Of a DNA stretch of 64,000 nt, positions 9,533 to 19,007 are shown in pieces. A program made the position numbers and the translations under genes. Positions within the stretch are counted from its first letter, which is position 1; each line of letters begins with the position of its first letter. The stretch covers positions 124,001-188,000 of the forward strand of contig JACJXS010000008.1 of assembly GCA_020636545.1 (NCBI GenBank), in the 5' to 3' direction. The notes under the pieces were generated by a model. That model saw only the letters and a program-made list of their open reading frames with translations. It made no database searches and had not been told where the DNA came from. Source of the DNA: Chitinophagales bacterium (GTDB taxonomy: Bacteria > Bacteroidota > Bacteroidia > Chitinophagales > JADIYW01).

Positions 9533-10645
9533 TTATTCTAAATATTCTTGATTATGCTCACCCATATTTGGTGGAGCTGAATAGGTTTGATTTTTTGGAA
9601 TAGCTGAGAATTTAATCGGCTGATTGACCATTTTTATTTTCCCTAATTTTTCGTGTTCGACTTCAATAAAATTATTTCGCTCTTGATGATAATCATCTTG
9701 CTCAATCTCGTCTAATTCATATATTGGAGCAATGCAACAATCCGCTTTTAAGGTTTGTGCAATCCAAGTATCTCTAGTTTGCGTGAGGAACAAGGCTTTC
9801 AATTCAGACTTTACATTTTCATCCATCATTTTGCCTACCCAATCAGGTTTATTGATAGCAGTACAGAAATTCATCCAGAATTTAGGTTCTAAGCTGCCTA
9901 ATGCCACCCATTTATTATCTTGACATTTATAGATGTTATAATTCACTAAACTACCTGCCAATGCGTGTTCCCCTCGCTTATAAGTAGTTTTGCTATTCAA
10001 TGTTTCAGTTAAATAAAATGATAAAAATGGCAAAACACAATCTGTCATAGCAACATCTACAAACTGACCTTCGCCAGTTCTATTTCTGTGCAAAATTGCA
10101 GCCAAACAGCCAATAATAGTCGGATACGAACCGCCCGCAATATCTGCAATTTGAATACCTGGTAATGTTATATTTTCAGGTGTGCCATTAATACCCAAAA
10201 CACCAGCATAAGCTAAATAATTCATATCATGTCCAGCCATATTTTTATACGGACCATCTTGTCCATAGCCTGTTACAGCAACATAAATAATTTTTGGATT
10301 GATTTGTTTTACGGTGTCATAGTCTAATTGCATTTTAGCCAAAACACCTGGACGAAAAGAATCAATAACAACATCGGCAGTTCTGCATAATTCATAAAAC
10401 TGATTACGACCTTCTTCTGATTTGAGGTTTAGTGAAATTGATTTTTTATTTCTATTCAATGCCAAATAGCTTACACCTTCACCATTAATATGAGGCGGCA
10501 TAAATCGGGTATAGTCGGGAGCATTGGGGTCTTCAATTTTTATTACTTCCGCACCCATATCTGCCATCAACATAGTTGCTAATGGACCAGGTAATAATCT
10601 TGATAAGTCTAAAATTTTAATTCCGTTTAATACACCTTGTAACAT
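9533..10645 (-). CDS. CaiB/BaiF-type (family III) CoA-transferase
   Basis: The product has 370 residues from the ATG at 10645; an in-frame start at 10669 would add eight. Family III CoA-transferases move CoA between carboxylic acids; the same fold includes alpha-methylacyl-CoA racemase. The hallmark N-terminus is clear: GIKILDLSRLLPGPLATMLM, then GAEVIKIEDP. The catalytic-Asp region reads GHDMNYLAYAGVL (racemases and transferases both keep a GHD-x-N/I motif here). VVIDSFRPGVLAKM and YVAVTGYGQDGPY are also family signatures. The substrate cannot be told. No pathway genes lie beside it. Confidence 0.88.
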   Translation of the reverse strand: MLQGVLNGIKILDLSRLLPGPLATMLMADMGAEVIKIEDPNAPDYTRFMPPHINGEGVSYLALNRNKKSISLNLKSEEGRNQFYELCRTADVVIDSFRPGVLAKMQLDYDTVKQINPKIIYVAVTGYGQDGPYKNMAGHDMNYLAYAGVLGINGTPENITLPGIQIADIAGGSYPTIIGCLAAILHRNRTGEGQFVDVAMTDCVLPFLSFYLTETLNSKTTYKRGEHALAGSLVNYNIYKCQDNKWVALGSLEPKFWMNFCTAINKPDWVGKMMDENVKSELKALFLTQTRDTWIAQTLKADCCIAPIYELDEIEQDDYHQERNNFIEVEHEKLGKIKMVNQPIKFSAIPKNQTYSAPPNMGEHNQEYLE

Positions 10646-10765
10646 ATTGCTTAATATTTTATCTAACAATATATAAAGTAATTTTTGGTTTTTAATAAAT
10701 TCAAATGAAATACTTATCCAAAGTTTATTTTGACAAAAACATAAAAAAAATTATAATATAGTGAA

Positions 10766-11641
10766 TTAAGAATTTCGGGTATCTTCTCCCCAACGCAATT
10801 TCTCTCTTAATGTTTTAAGGTAAGTACTTTCAGGCAAACGAATAAGGTTAAATGTAAATGGTGCTTTTTTTACGGCTATTTGATAAGTATTATCTAAAGT
10901 ATGAAACCTAGAATCTAATGCTGTTAAATAACTAGCAGAACGACTTTCTACCTCAAAAGATAAAACGGTATCATCAGGAATTATCATTGGACGTGCATTC
11001 AAATTATGAGGTGCAACTGGTGTGATTACAAATGAATTTGCAGTTGGAAAAATAATTGGACCACCACAACTCAAAGAATAGGCGGTTGAACCAGTTGGTG
11101 TTGCAATAACTAACCCATCTGCCCAAAATGAATTTAAAAATTCGCCATTTAGGTAAACATGAATAACAATCATTGAAGCTGAATCTATTTTATGAATTGT
11201 AAATTCATTTAATCCATAATTGATTTCTCCAAATGAATTTTTATTACTTTCAACATAAATTAGCGTTCGTTTTTCTATGGTATAACTACTTTGAACAATA
11301 GCTTTTACAAGTATTTCGATTTCTTCCTTATGAATATCTGCTAAAAAACCTAAGCGTCCCATATTGATACCTGCAACTGGAATTTCTGAATCTCTGATTA
11401 ACGACAAAGTATCCAATATTGTACCATCACCACCGACAGCCAACAATAAATTGAAATCTTTAACTTCAATATGTGTACTAAATGAAGGAAGTGCTAAAAG
11501 TGTTTTTGAATTTTGAATTTGCTTTTGATACCCACTATAAATATAAACTTCAATTTTTTGTTTATTTAATTGAGCAATCAGTTGTTTTAAGTAAACAAGA
11601 TGTTCTCCTTTATAAACTCTACCGTAAATGCCTATTTTCAT
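10766..11641 (-). CDS. nadK: NAD kinase
   Basis: NAD kinase phosphorylates NAD to NADP using ATP or polyphosphate; cytoplasmic. The protein has 291 residues, the usual length. The catalytic GGDGT motif is seen in LLLAVGGDGTILDTL, followed by GINMGRLGFLADI, the conserved NE pair in YGLNEFTIH, and the glycine-rich DGLVIATPTGSTAYSLSCGG. Its ATG follows the stop of the upstream barrel-protein gene with no gap (TAAATG), suggesting translational coupling. Confidence 0.96.
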   Translation of the reverse strand: MKIGIYGRVYKGEHLVYLKQLIAQLNKQKIEVYIYSGYQKQIQNSKTLLALPSFSTHIEVKDFNLLLAVGGDGTILDTLSLIRDSEIPVAGINMGRLGFLADIHKEEIEILVKAIVQSSYTIEKRTLIYVESNKNSFGEINYGLNEFTIHKIDSASMIVIHVYLNGEFLNSFWADGLVIATPTGSTAYSLSCGGPIIFPTANSFVITPVAPHNLNARPMIIPDDTVLSFEVESRSASYLTALDSRFHTLDNTYQIAVKKAPFTFNLIRLPESTYLKTLREKLRWGEDTRNS

Positions 11642-13066
11642 TTATAATGCTTGTTGGAAATGTAAATATAATCTATTTTCTAAATTTCTATTAAAACTAT
11701 ACTCAATTCTAAATACAGAACTATTAAAAGTTACAAAATCAATACCGGCACCAAATCCAAAAATCCATTTATTTTTCAATGAATTTTTTGCTTGAAATTG
11801 GCTATCAAATACATAACCTGCATCAAAATAGGCTTTGATAATCAAATTCAATGGCAAATAATCGATGGATTTGTTCATGATAGGTTTCGATTGTAATTTT
11901 TTAAAATTTTTCATCTTAAAATCTAAAGCTTTAAAGCGTTGTTCAGTTTTGAATAATAGATAATGCTGTCCATTCAAAACATACAATTCATAGCCACGCA
12001 CAAAATCTTGATTATAGCCTAATGATTTTTCATCTTGAATATTATAGGGTTGTTTTCTAGGAAATGATACGGAAAGTTTTCCAAATCCTGCAGTTGAAAA
12101 GCGAGGATGTTTTTGCCATTGTTTATAACCACTCATATTAAAGTAGGCAGTCGTTAAACGTGCATCTTTCATAAAACCTAATCCATAATTACTTGCACCT
12201 AATTGTATTAACCAACCATTTGTAGGATAAGCTTTTATATCTCGATGGTCGCTTTCAAAATGATAAGCAATTTTAAAATAATTTTGGAAGTTTTTTGAAT
12301 TAATAAAATAATTTGGATTGTCTCGAAGTACGGAATCTGAAACAGATGTATAACTATAAGTTCCAGTTATTAAATGGGTTGCATGGATATTGGAACGAAT
12401 AATAAAGCTATTTTTTAGTTGGAAATGATTGTATTGAAAATCTTTACCTAAAGTTATATAACTTAGTTTATCCTCAATGGTATTAATAGGAATTCTTCGG
12501 CTTCTTTGATAAGAAAAGAATGTTCCATACCCAAAATTTCTTTTTTTATTGACGGCTGGATTTAGGTAGCCCACTTCAAACATTTGAGCTAACCCAAAAC
12601 TCATAGCAAAACTAATAATGTCATTTCTTCCAGTTGCATTGGGCCAATTAAATTTTATACCATATTGTATCCTCGAAAAGTCATGTTTGTATTGTTTCCA
12701 CCATTCGTTTATATTTCTATCGGCTAATTTTATAATAGGAAGAGGAAAAAGTGTCCATTTCTCATAAATTTTAATATGCAAATCCAATGAATCATTTTCC
12801 CAATTGGTAATGTTAAAGTTTACATCATTAAAAATTCTTAGATTAAATACTTGTAATCTATTAGCGAGGATAATAGAGTCTAGTTTATTTGCTTTTATCT
12901 GTTGATTTTCTTTTACGGTTAATTCACGTTCGATGATAAAATCCTTAGTCCGTTTGTTATTCTCAATGATAATATGCCTTATTGTTACACTGTCACCATT
13001 CGCAGCAAAAGATAGCTTTGGACTGAAGAATAAAAGTACAATTGTTATTAAGAAAAATCTTGGCAC
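11642..13066 (-). CDS. BamA/TamA-like outer-membrane barrel protein with one POTRA domain
   Basis: The protein has 474 residues with a signal peptide (MPRFFLITIVLLFFSPKLSF). A single POTRA-like domain follows (residues about 25-100: IRHIIIENNKRTKDFIIERE, then IYEKWTLFP). The remainder is a beta-barrel with alternating strands, ending NRLYLHFQQAL. The barrel part includes the Omp85-style FVRGYE (lid-loop VRGF/Y motif), with FGFGAGIDF near the end. It resembles a small TamA/BamA paralogue rather than the essential BamA, which carries five POTRA domains. Its substrate is unknown. The start is GTG at 13066, just 4 nt after a -7 element. It is coupled to nadK. Confidence 0.8.
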   Translation of the reverse strand: MPRFFLITIVLLFFSPKLSFAANGDSVTIRHIIIENNKRTKDFIIERELTVKENQQIKANKLDSIILANRLQVFNLRIFNDVNFNITNWENDSLDLHIKIYEKWTLFPLPIIKLADRNINEWWKQYKHDFSRIQYGIKFNWPNATGRNDIISFAMSFGLAQMFEVGYLNPAVNKKRNFGYGTFFSYQRSRRIPINTIEDKLSYITLGKDFQYNHFQLKNSFIIRSNIHATHLITGTYSYTSVSDSVLRDNPNYFINSKNFQNYFKIAYHFESDHRDIKAYPTNGWLIQLGASNYGLGFMKDARLTTAYFNMSGYKQWQKHPRFSTAGFGKLSVSFPRKQPYNIQDEKSLGYNQDFVRGYELYVLNGQHYLLFKTEQRFKALDFKMKNFKKLQSKPIMNKSIDYLPLNLIIKAYFDAGYVFDSQFQAKNSLKNKWIFGFGAGIDFVTFNSSVFRIEYSFNRNLENRLYLHFQQAL

Positions 13067-13070
13067 TTTG

Positions 13071-13078
13071 CAAAGTTA
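13071..13078 (-). promoter_or_regulatory. -7 element placing transcription start at or next to a GTG start
   Basis: Minus-strand TAACTTTG matches TAnnTTTG and is followed by CAAA and then the GTG start codon at 13066. The spacing predicts a leaderless or near-leaderless mRNA. No -33 TTG was found. Confidence 0.45.
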
Positions 13079-13129
13079 AGACTTTAATTTTTTTTACTCA
13101 TTAAATTAATATATACCAAATAACAACAA

Positions 13130-14545
13130 TTATTTAGGATAAATTTGCATACTTGCTGCTTTTTCAATCATTAATTGAAAGGCTGCATCATACTCATTAG
13201 GTATTATGCCATCTAAAATTGCATCTTTAATAAATTCTTTTATATCTCCAACCGCACGACTTGGCTGAATTTTAAACGTTTCCATAATTATTGCACCATC
13301 AATAGGTGGCTGCCAATTTCTTATTTTATCACGCTCTTCAACTTCTATAATTCTTTGTTTTACTAATAATAAATTTTCTTTATAACGTGCAACTTTTTCT
13401 TCATTCTTTGAAGTAATATCTGCATGACAAAGAATTAATAAATCTTCTAAATCATCGCCAGCATCAAAAATTAATCTTCTGATGGCAGAGTCTGTAATTG
13501 CTTCTTTGGTTAATGAAATAGGCCGTAGATGTAATAGTACCAATTTTTGAACATATTTCATTTTCTCATCTAAAGGCAATTTTAATTTGGTAAAAATTTT
13601 AGGCACCATTTTCATTCCAACAAACTCATGTCCGTGGAAAGTCCAGCCGTGTCCTTTCTCAAATTTTTGAGTGTTTGGTTTTGCAATATCATGCAATATT
13701 GCCGCCCAACGCAACCAAAGATTATTTGTATTTTCACATATATTATCCAATACTTTTAATGTATGGTAGAAATTATCTTTATGGCCATAGTTTTCAATTA
13801 TTGAAACGCCTTGCAATTTTACCATTTCAGGAAAAAACTGATGTAACAATTTTGTATTCATCAATAATTTAAAACCAATTGATGGCTGATTAGAAAGGAT
13901 TATTTTATTGAGTTCTGTTGTAATTCGTTCCATTGAAATGATACCTAACCTTCCTGCCAAAGGCTCTATGGCATGGTAGGTTTTTTCATCTATTTTGAAA
14001 TTTAATTGAGTTGCAAATCGAATACATCTCAACATCCGAAGTGGGTCATCATTAAAAGTAATATCAGCATTAGTAGGTGTTCTGATAATTTTGTTTTCTA
14101 AATCATCAATACCATTGAATGGGTCGATTAACTCTCCAAATCTATTGTCTGAAAGATGTATGGCCATTGCATTTATGGTAAAATCTCTACGAAGTTGATC
14201 GTCTTCTAAAGTGCCATCCTCAACGATTGGTTTTCTACTATCTCTACGATAAGATTCTTTTCTAGCCCCAACAAATTCAATTTCTAAATCATTATATTTT
14301 AAATGTGCTGTGCCAAAATTTTTAAAAAAGGTAACTTTAGTTTTTTTTGGCAATAACTCAGCCACTTTATGAGCCAAATCTATACCATTTCCGAGGCATA
14401 CAATGTCTATATCATTAGTAGGTCTATTAAGTAATTTATCACGAACAAAACCACCGACTGCGAATGCTTTAAATTGTAAGCTATCAGCAGCAAATGCAAT
14501 TTTCTTTAATATTTCTGTTTCAACTTTGGTTAATTCTATAAACAC
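13130..14545 (-). CDS. cca: CCA tRNA nucleotidyltransferase / poly(A) polymerase family with HD domain
   Basis: The enzyme adds or repairs the 3' CCA of tRNAs. The protein has 471 residues. The nucleotidyltransferase head shows AFAVGGFVRDKLL and the metal-binding DIDIV, then RKESYRRDSRKP and QLRRDFTINAMA, the class II family marks. The RNA-binding neck shows DPLRMLRCIRFATQL. A C-terminal HD domain is present (WAAILHDIAKP, FHGHE, HLRP). The GTG start at 14545 is supported by an N-terminus of normal length. Poly(A) polymerases share the head, but the overall match to Bacteroidota HD-containing CCA enzymes favours CCA addition. Confidence 0.93.
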   Translation of the reverse strand: MFIELTKVETEILKKIAFAADSLQFKAFAVGGFVRDKLLNRPTNDIDIVCLGNGIDLAHKVAELLPKKTKVTFFKNFGTAHLKYNDLEIEFVGARKESYRRDSRKPIVEDGTLEDDQLRRDFTINAMAIHLSDNRFGELIDPFNGIDDLENKIIRTPTNADITFNDDPLRMLRCIRFATQLNFKIDEKTYHAIEPLAGRLGIISMERITTELNKIILSNQPSIGFKLLMNTKLLHQFFPEMVKLQGVSIIENYGHKDNFYHTLKVLDNICENTNNLWLRWAAILHDIAKPNTQKFEKGHGWTFHGHEFVGMKMVPKIFTKLKLPLDEKMKYVQKLVLLHLRPISLTKEAITDSAIRRLIFDAGDDLEDLLILCHADITSKNEEKVARYKENLLLVKQRIIEVEERDKIRNWQPPIDGAIIMETFKIQPSRAVGDIKEFIKDAILDGIIPNEYDAAFQLMIEKAASMQIYPK

Positions 14546-14549
14546 GCGA

Positions 14550-14557
14550 CAAAGATA
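14550..14557 (-). promoter_or_regulatory. -7 element 4 nt before the cca GTG start
   Basis: Minus-strand TATCTTTG (TAnnTTTG) is followed by TCGC and the GTG at 14545, the same spacing as at 13071. A TTTG at 14572-14575 is a possible but close -33 (14-nt spacer). Confidence 0.45.
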
Positions 14558-14627
14558 ATGAAATAATACACCAAAATTAGCTTACTAAAATGATGTAACC
14601 GATGTGAATATTATTAAAGTTGGAATC

Positions 14628-15431
14628 TTATTCATATTGCCACAATTCCAAATCTTCCCACAAATCCTTTGCTCTAGGATTTCCATTGTCAAAAGCTTTT
14701 CTTATCCAGTAAGCAGCTTTCTTTTTATTTACAGGCATTCCGTCGCCTTTAAAAAACATATATCCTAAATTATATTGAGCCTCATTATTACCTTGATTGG
14801 CACTTTTTGTGTACCAATAAATGGCTGCTTTTTTATCTAATAAAACGCCATCACCATTGTAAAGCATTTCTCCTATTGTATATTGAGCATTAATGTCGCC
14901 TTGTTCAGCAGCTTTTTTAAACCATTTAAAAGCTTCTATCTTATTAATTTCGACACCATCGCCATCAAAATACATTTCTCCTAATTTTATTTGAGCTTCT
15001 GTGTTACCTTGTTCAGCACTTTTAGCATACAATTCTTTCGTATTTTTTACTTCAGATTTTTCAGATTTAGTAGTATTGCCATTGTCATACAATTTTGCAA
15101 GGTCAAATTGTGCATTAGAATTGCCTTGTTTCGCACTTTTTTCAATCCAAAAAATTGCTTGATTTTTATCTTTTTCAACAGCAACTCCAGCCATATACAT
15201 TAATCCTAAAGCATATTGAGCATCAGCATTGCCTTGTTCGGCACTTTTTTTAATCCAATATAGAGCAAGTTGTTTATCTTCTTTAACCTCATTGCCCATA
15301 TAATACATCGTACCAAGTTTGTACTGTGCATTTGATTCTCCTTGGTCTGCTGCTTTTCTAACTTTATTCAATTCTCCTCCTTTAGAGAAAAGTGTAATTC
15401 CGACCAATAAACTAAGCAAAATGTATCTCAT
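14628..15431 (-). CDS. Secreted Sel1-repeat protein
   Basis: The protein has 267 residues with a signal peptide (MRYILLSLLVGITLFSKG). About six Sel1-type helical repeats fill the rest; each has the pattern A-x-Q-G-x-x-x-A-Q-Y-x-L-G-x-M-Y-x-x-G, for example SAEQGNADAQYALGLMYMAG and NQGNNEAQYNLGYMFFKGDG. Sel1 repeats are protein-binding scaffolds of the TPR-like superfamily. One repeat (around SEVKNTKELYAKSAEQGN) is shortened. No enzymatic domain is seen. The partner is unknown. Confidence 0.9.
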   Translation of the reverse strand: MRYILLSLLVGITLFSKGGELNKVRKAADQGESNAQYKLGTMYYMGNEVKEDKQLALYWIKKSAEQGNADAQYALGLMYMAGVAVEKDKNQAIFWIEKSAKQGNSNAQFDLAKLYDNGNTTKSEKSEVKNTKELYAKSAEQGNTEAQIKLGEMYFDGDGVEINKIEAFKWFKKAAEQGDINAQYTIGEMLYNGDGVLLDKKAAIYWYTKSANQGNNEAQYNLGYMFFKGDGMPVNKKKAAYWIRKAFDNGNPRAKDLWEDLELWQYE

Positions 15432-15550
15432 TATCTATTTGAGTATTTAAAATTGTTGTTGAAAATAATTATTTTTTATTATTAACTGCTGATTCTTTAT
15501 TTATTTTTAAGTTGTTATTTCTAATATAACCAATTTATTGGATACAATAT
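15432..15550. other. Intergenic gap
   Basis: AT-rich spacer with no gene, hairpin or clear promoter recognised. Confidence 0.5.
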
Positions 15551-16540
15551 TTATACCAAATATACTTTTCCGACGTCAAGGCAATGTAAATTTGCGTCTA
15601 GTCGTTCTTCTTTTTTATATTTTGATATTTTTTGAATAGGCTCAGAAGCAGGTTCGTCGCTCAAGTCGAAAGTGCCATAATGCATAGGGATAAAGTTTTT
15701 GACATTCATCTCATTGCTTGCCAACATTGCTTCTTTGGGAGAGATATGAGCCCAATCCATAATGAATTTAGGTTTATAAGCACCAATTGGCATTAAAGCA
15801 ATATCGAAATAGTTGTAATATTGTTGTATTTCTTTAAAATGTGGAGCGTAAGCAGTGTCTCCAGCAAAATAAATTTTCTTGTTTTGATACTGAATGGCAA
15901 AACTTCCCCATAGTGTTTTATTAAAATCTAATAAGTGTCTTCTATTCCAATGTTTTGCAGGTAAAAAATCAATTTGTAAATGAGTAAAATTATATTGTTG
16001 CCACCAAGCTGCTTCCTGTATTTTTTTAAAGCCAATCTTTTGCAACATTTTTTTAAATCCTAATGGACATAAAATTTCAACATCAGGATTGTATTTTAAT
16101 ATTTGTTTCAAAGAAGGAACATCCAAATGGTCACGATGTCCATGAGATAATAAGATGAGGTTTATATTTTTTAAAGTAGCAACAGAACAAGGTAATTTAT
16201 GTCTTCTTCTTATTCTTACGGGCAACACATGATAGAAAATGGGATCAGTTAAAATTCTAATTCCATTTAATTGCATATAGAATGAGGAATGCCCTAACCA
16301 AACAATTTTATCTTGTTTGTCTTCAACAAAACTATTGTTTTTAATGACTTGTGGACACCATTTGTCTGCTTTTTTCTCTCGCCCTTGTGGATTTTTACCT
16401 AACATCCATTTCCAAAATCGTTCATACGGAACACGCTCAATTTCTTTGTCAAAAACAAATTGATTATCATAAAAAAGATTGCCTTTAATTCCTTCTTTTA
16501 TGAATTTTAAATTTGGATTGTATTTGTATGTTATATTCAT
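15551..16540 (-). CDS. Metallo-beta-lactamase fold hydrolase, NAPE-PLD-like
   Basis: The protein has 329 residues. The metal-binding motif is LLSHGHRDHLD (HxHxDH), with IVWLGHSSFYMQLNGIRILT upstream, which is the family entry strand. Later ligands are expected in KIYFAGDTAYAP (Asp) and IPMHYGTFDLSDEP (His). This arrangement matches N-acyl-phosphatidylethanolamine phospholipase D-like and UlaG-like proteins. Bacterial members are often annotated as MBL-fold hydrolases of unknown substrate. No signal peptide is seen. It begins 2 nt after the stop of the glycosyltransferase gene at 16543, so the two are co-transcribed. Confidence 0.88.
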   Translation of the reverse strand: MNITYKYNPNLKFIKEGIKGNLFYDNQFVFDKEIERVPYERFWKWMLGKNPQGREKKADKWCPQVIKNNSFVEDKQDKIVWLGHSSFYMQLNGIRILTDPIFYHVLPVRIRRRHKLPCSVATLKNINLILLSHGHRDHLDVPSLKQILKYNPDVEILCPLGFKKMLQKIGFKKIQEAAWWQQYNFTHLQIDFLPAKHWNRRHLLDFNKTLWGSFAIQYQNKKIYFAGDTAYAPHFKEIQQYYNYFDIALMPIGAYKPKFIMDWAHISPKEAMLASNEMNVKNFIPMHYGTFDLSDEPASEPIQKISKYKKEERLDANLHCLDVGKVYLV

Positions 16541-16542
16541 TA

Positions 16543-17538
16543 TTATTGCTTAGAAAGGCATATTCGGTTAAAAATTTCAAAATGTAAATAAGCAGATTTT
16601 TCCCATGAAAAATCTTTGGCTCGATTATCAGCTTTTAAGGCTAATTCATTCCTTAAATCATTGTCAGAAATAATATTTAGCATTGCTTTATTCATTTCTT
16701 CAACTGAAAAAGGGTTTACTAAAATTCCAGCATCTCCAACAATTTCTTTCAAAGCCGAAGTATTAGAACTGATAACAGGAATACCACAACCGAAAGCTTC
16801 TAATATTGGAAGTCCAAAGCTTTCACGAATAGACGGAAAGATAAAACAATAAGCAGATTGCATGTACTTTACAATTTCTTTTTGAGGTAATTTTTCAGTA
16901 ATTAAAGTGAGTTTTTCAATCTGAATATCTATGTTAGGATAATTGGGTGCTATTATTATAAATGGGATTCTTTTATTCAGAGGAATTTGTTCATAAGCTT
17001 CAATCAATCTATCCAAATTTTTTACCTTTTGATACATTGAAACATGTAAGAAATATGTTTTTTCACCACTTCTTGGGAAAAATAAAGTGTCATTAAAGCC
17101 ATGATACACTACAGATATTTTTGTAGGTGGAATATGTAAGTATTCTACAATCTCTTCTTTGGCAAATTTAGAAACCGTAATAATATGAGCAACTTTATAT
17201 TTGTAGAAAAACCAAAAGAATTGTCGTCTTTTATTTTTCAGCCAGCCTATCATTTTTTCTTTAAAAGTTGAAAATGTATAATGTAGAGGTAAACTTAGAT
17301 TAGAAGTTCCGTGTAGAGTAACTACCCATTTCTTATTACTAAAAATAATTCTTTTATTAGGATATTTTGCACCAGTACAATTTGGCTCCCATACTAAATC
17401 TATATCATTTGGAATTGGCTCATTATGTTGAACTTTTACAATTTCTACCTGATGTTTTTCTATAAAAGGAATTAGATTGTCAATGTAAATTTTGACGCTT
17501 GTATCATAGTATTTAGGAATGCATAATGCTACTTTCAT
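16543..17538 (-). CDS. Glycosyltransferase family 4 (GT-B)
   Basis: The protein has 331 residues. The C-terminal GT-B half carries the family 4 signature RESFGLPILEAFGCGIPVIS with the EX7E pair. IITVSKFAKEEIVEYLHIPP and ISVVYHGFNDTLF are typical hinge and linker text. The N-terminal half is short (VALCIPKYYDTSVKIYIDNL). It probably uses a nucleotide sugar to extend a surface polysaccharide or lipid-linked oligosaccharide. It is divergent from the UDP-glucose dehydrogenase gene across a 131-bp gap, so a shared sugar pathway is plausible but unproven. Confidence 0.9.
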   Translation of the reverse strand: MKVALCIPKYYDTSVKIYIDNLIPFIEKHQVEIVKVQHNEPIPNDIDLVWEPNCTGAKYPNKRIIFSNKKWVVTLHGTSNLSLPLHYTFSTFKEKMIGWLKNKRRQFFWFFYKYKVAHIITVSKFAKEEIVEYLHIPPTKISVVYHGFNDTLFFPRSGEKTYFLHVSMYQKVKNLDRLIEAYEQIPLNKRIPFIIIAPNYPNIDIQIEKLTLITEKLPQKEIVKYMQSAYCFIFPSIRESFGLPILEAFGCGIPVISSNTSALKEIVGDAGILVNPFSVEEMNKAMLNIISDNDLRNELALKADNRAKDFSWEKSAYLHFEIFNRICLSKQ

Positions 17539-17603
17539 AGAATTTGCTAAGATACATAAAGAATTTCTCTTGTATCTATTTCATTTTGTATCGATTTATA
17601 AAA

Positions 17604-17659
17604 TAGATTTGTAAAAAAAACGTAAAATCTATTATTTTTTATAGATTTGTAAAAAAAAC
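17604..17659 (+). promoter_or_regulatory. Two 18-bp direct repeats with embedded -7 elements upstream of ugd
   Basis: The 18-bp unit TAGATTTGTAAAAAAAAC occurs at 17604-17621 and 17642-17659, start to start 38 bp. Each copy includes TAGATTTG, a TAnnTTTG match. The second ends 10 nt before the ATG. A TTG at 17586-17588 gives a 15-nt spacer to the first copy. Function as tandem promoter or regulator site is inference. Confidence 0.5.
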
Positions 17660-17669
17660 TCAAAATAGG

Positions 17670-19007
17670 ATGAAGATTGCAGTTATTGGAACAGGATATG
17701 TAGGTTTGGTGTCAGGAACGTGTTTAGCCGAAACAGGAAATTATGTAACGTGTGTAGATATTGACATTAATAAAGTTCAGAAATTACAATCAGGTATTGT
17801 AACAATCTATGAACCAGGGTTGGAAAATATATTTCAAAGAAATATTAAAGAGGGAAGATTAACATTTACTACTCAAATTGAGGAAGCAATAAAAGATGCG
17901 ACTTTGATTTTCTTGGCATTACCAACGCCACCCAACGAAGATGGCTCAGCTGATTTGTCTTATGTTCTTGGAGTTGCAGATCAATTAGGTAAAATCATTA
18001 CAGATTATAAAGTTATCATCAATAAAAGTACGGTTCCTGTTGGAACTGCAGATAGAGTTAAAGCGGCTGTTGCAAAAAATGCAACTTGTGATTTTGATGT
18101 AATTTCTAATCCTGAATTTTTAAGAGAAGGTGTTGCTGTTGATGATTTTCTAAAACCAGACAGAGTGGTGGTTGGCACATCATCAGCTCGTGCTAAAAAG
18201 CTAATGGAAGAATTGTATAAGCCTTATGTTCGTCAAGGGAATCCTATTATTTTTATGGATGAACGTAGTGCTGAATTAACAAAATACGCTGCAAATTCTT
18301 ATTTGGCAACAAGAATTTCTTTTATGAATGAATTAGCATTATTAGCAGAGAAATTAGGAGCAAATATTGATAATGTAAGAATTGGAATGGGTAGTGATGG
18401 CAGAATTGGAAGGCGTTTTTTATTTCCAGGAATTGGATATGGAGGCAGTTGTTTTCCAAAAGATGTACAAGCATTAGCAAAAACAGCCAAAGAGAATGAA
18501 TATGATTTCAAAATTTTGAATGCAGTAATGAATGTTAATCATATACAAAAACATGTTTTATCTGAAAAAATATTAAACTATTTTGGTACAGATTTATCAG
18601 GCATTACAATTGGCATTTGGGGTTTAGCATTCAAGCCAAATACTGATGATATTAGAGAAGCACCTGCTTTGTATATCATTCAAGAATTATTAGATGCTGG
18701 AGCGAAAATTGTAGCTTATGATCCAGAAGCAAGTGCTAATGTGCAACAATACTTTAGTAAATTAGAAGAAAACCAAAAGTCAAGATTGGTTTTCGCTCAA
18801 AATAGTTGGGAAGCTATAGTAAATGCGGATGTTTTAGCAATTTTAACCGAATGGGCAGAATTTAGAGGTGCTGATTTGAAAGAAATCAAAGCCAAATTGA
18901 AACAACCTATAATTTTTGACGGAAGAAATATTTATGATTTAGAAGCGGTTGAAGAAGTTGGTTTTTATTACAATAGCATTGGAAGAAAAACGATTAATAA
19001 AATATGA
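17670..19007 (+). CDS. ugd: UDP-glucose 6-dehydrogenase
   Basis: The enzyme oxidises UDP-glucose to UDP-glucuronate with two NAD. The protein has 445 residues, usual for the class. The N-terminal Rossmann motif is VIGTGYVGLVSGTCLAETG. The catalytic cysteine lies in PGIGYGGSCFPKDVQALAKT, and the middle domain has ELTKYAANSYLATRISFMNE. The C-terminal UDP-binding domain shows GIWGLAFKPNTDDIREAPA. Its stop overlaps the start of the decarboxylase gene (ATGA), so product and next enzyme are made together. Confidence 0.97.
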   Translation: MKIAVIGTGYVGLVSGTCLAETGNYVTCVDIDINKVQKLQSGIVTIYEPGLENIFQRNIKEGRLTFTTQIEEAIKDATLIFLALPTPPNEDGSADLSYVLGVADQLGKIITDYKVIINKSTVPVGTADRVKAAVAKNATCDFDVISNPEFLREGVAVDDFLKPDRVVVGTSSARAKKLMEELYKPYVRQGNPIIFMDERSAELTKYAANSYLATRISFMNELALLAEKLGANIDNVRIGMGSDGRIGRRFLFPGIGYGGSCFPKDVQALAKTAKENEYDFKILNAVMNVNHIQKHVLSEKILNYFGTDLSGITIGIWGLAFKPNTDDIREAPALYIIQELLDAGAKIVAYDPEASANVQQYFSKLEENQKSRLVFAQNSWEAIVNADVLAILTEWAEFRGADLKEIKAKLKQPIIFDGRNIYDLEAVEEVGFYYNSIGRKTINKI

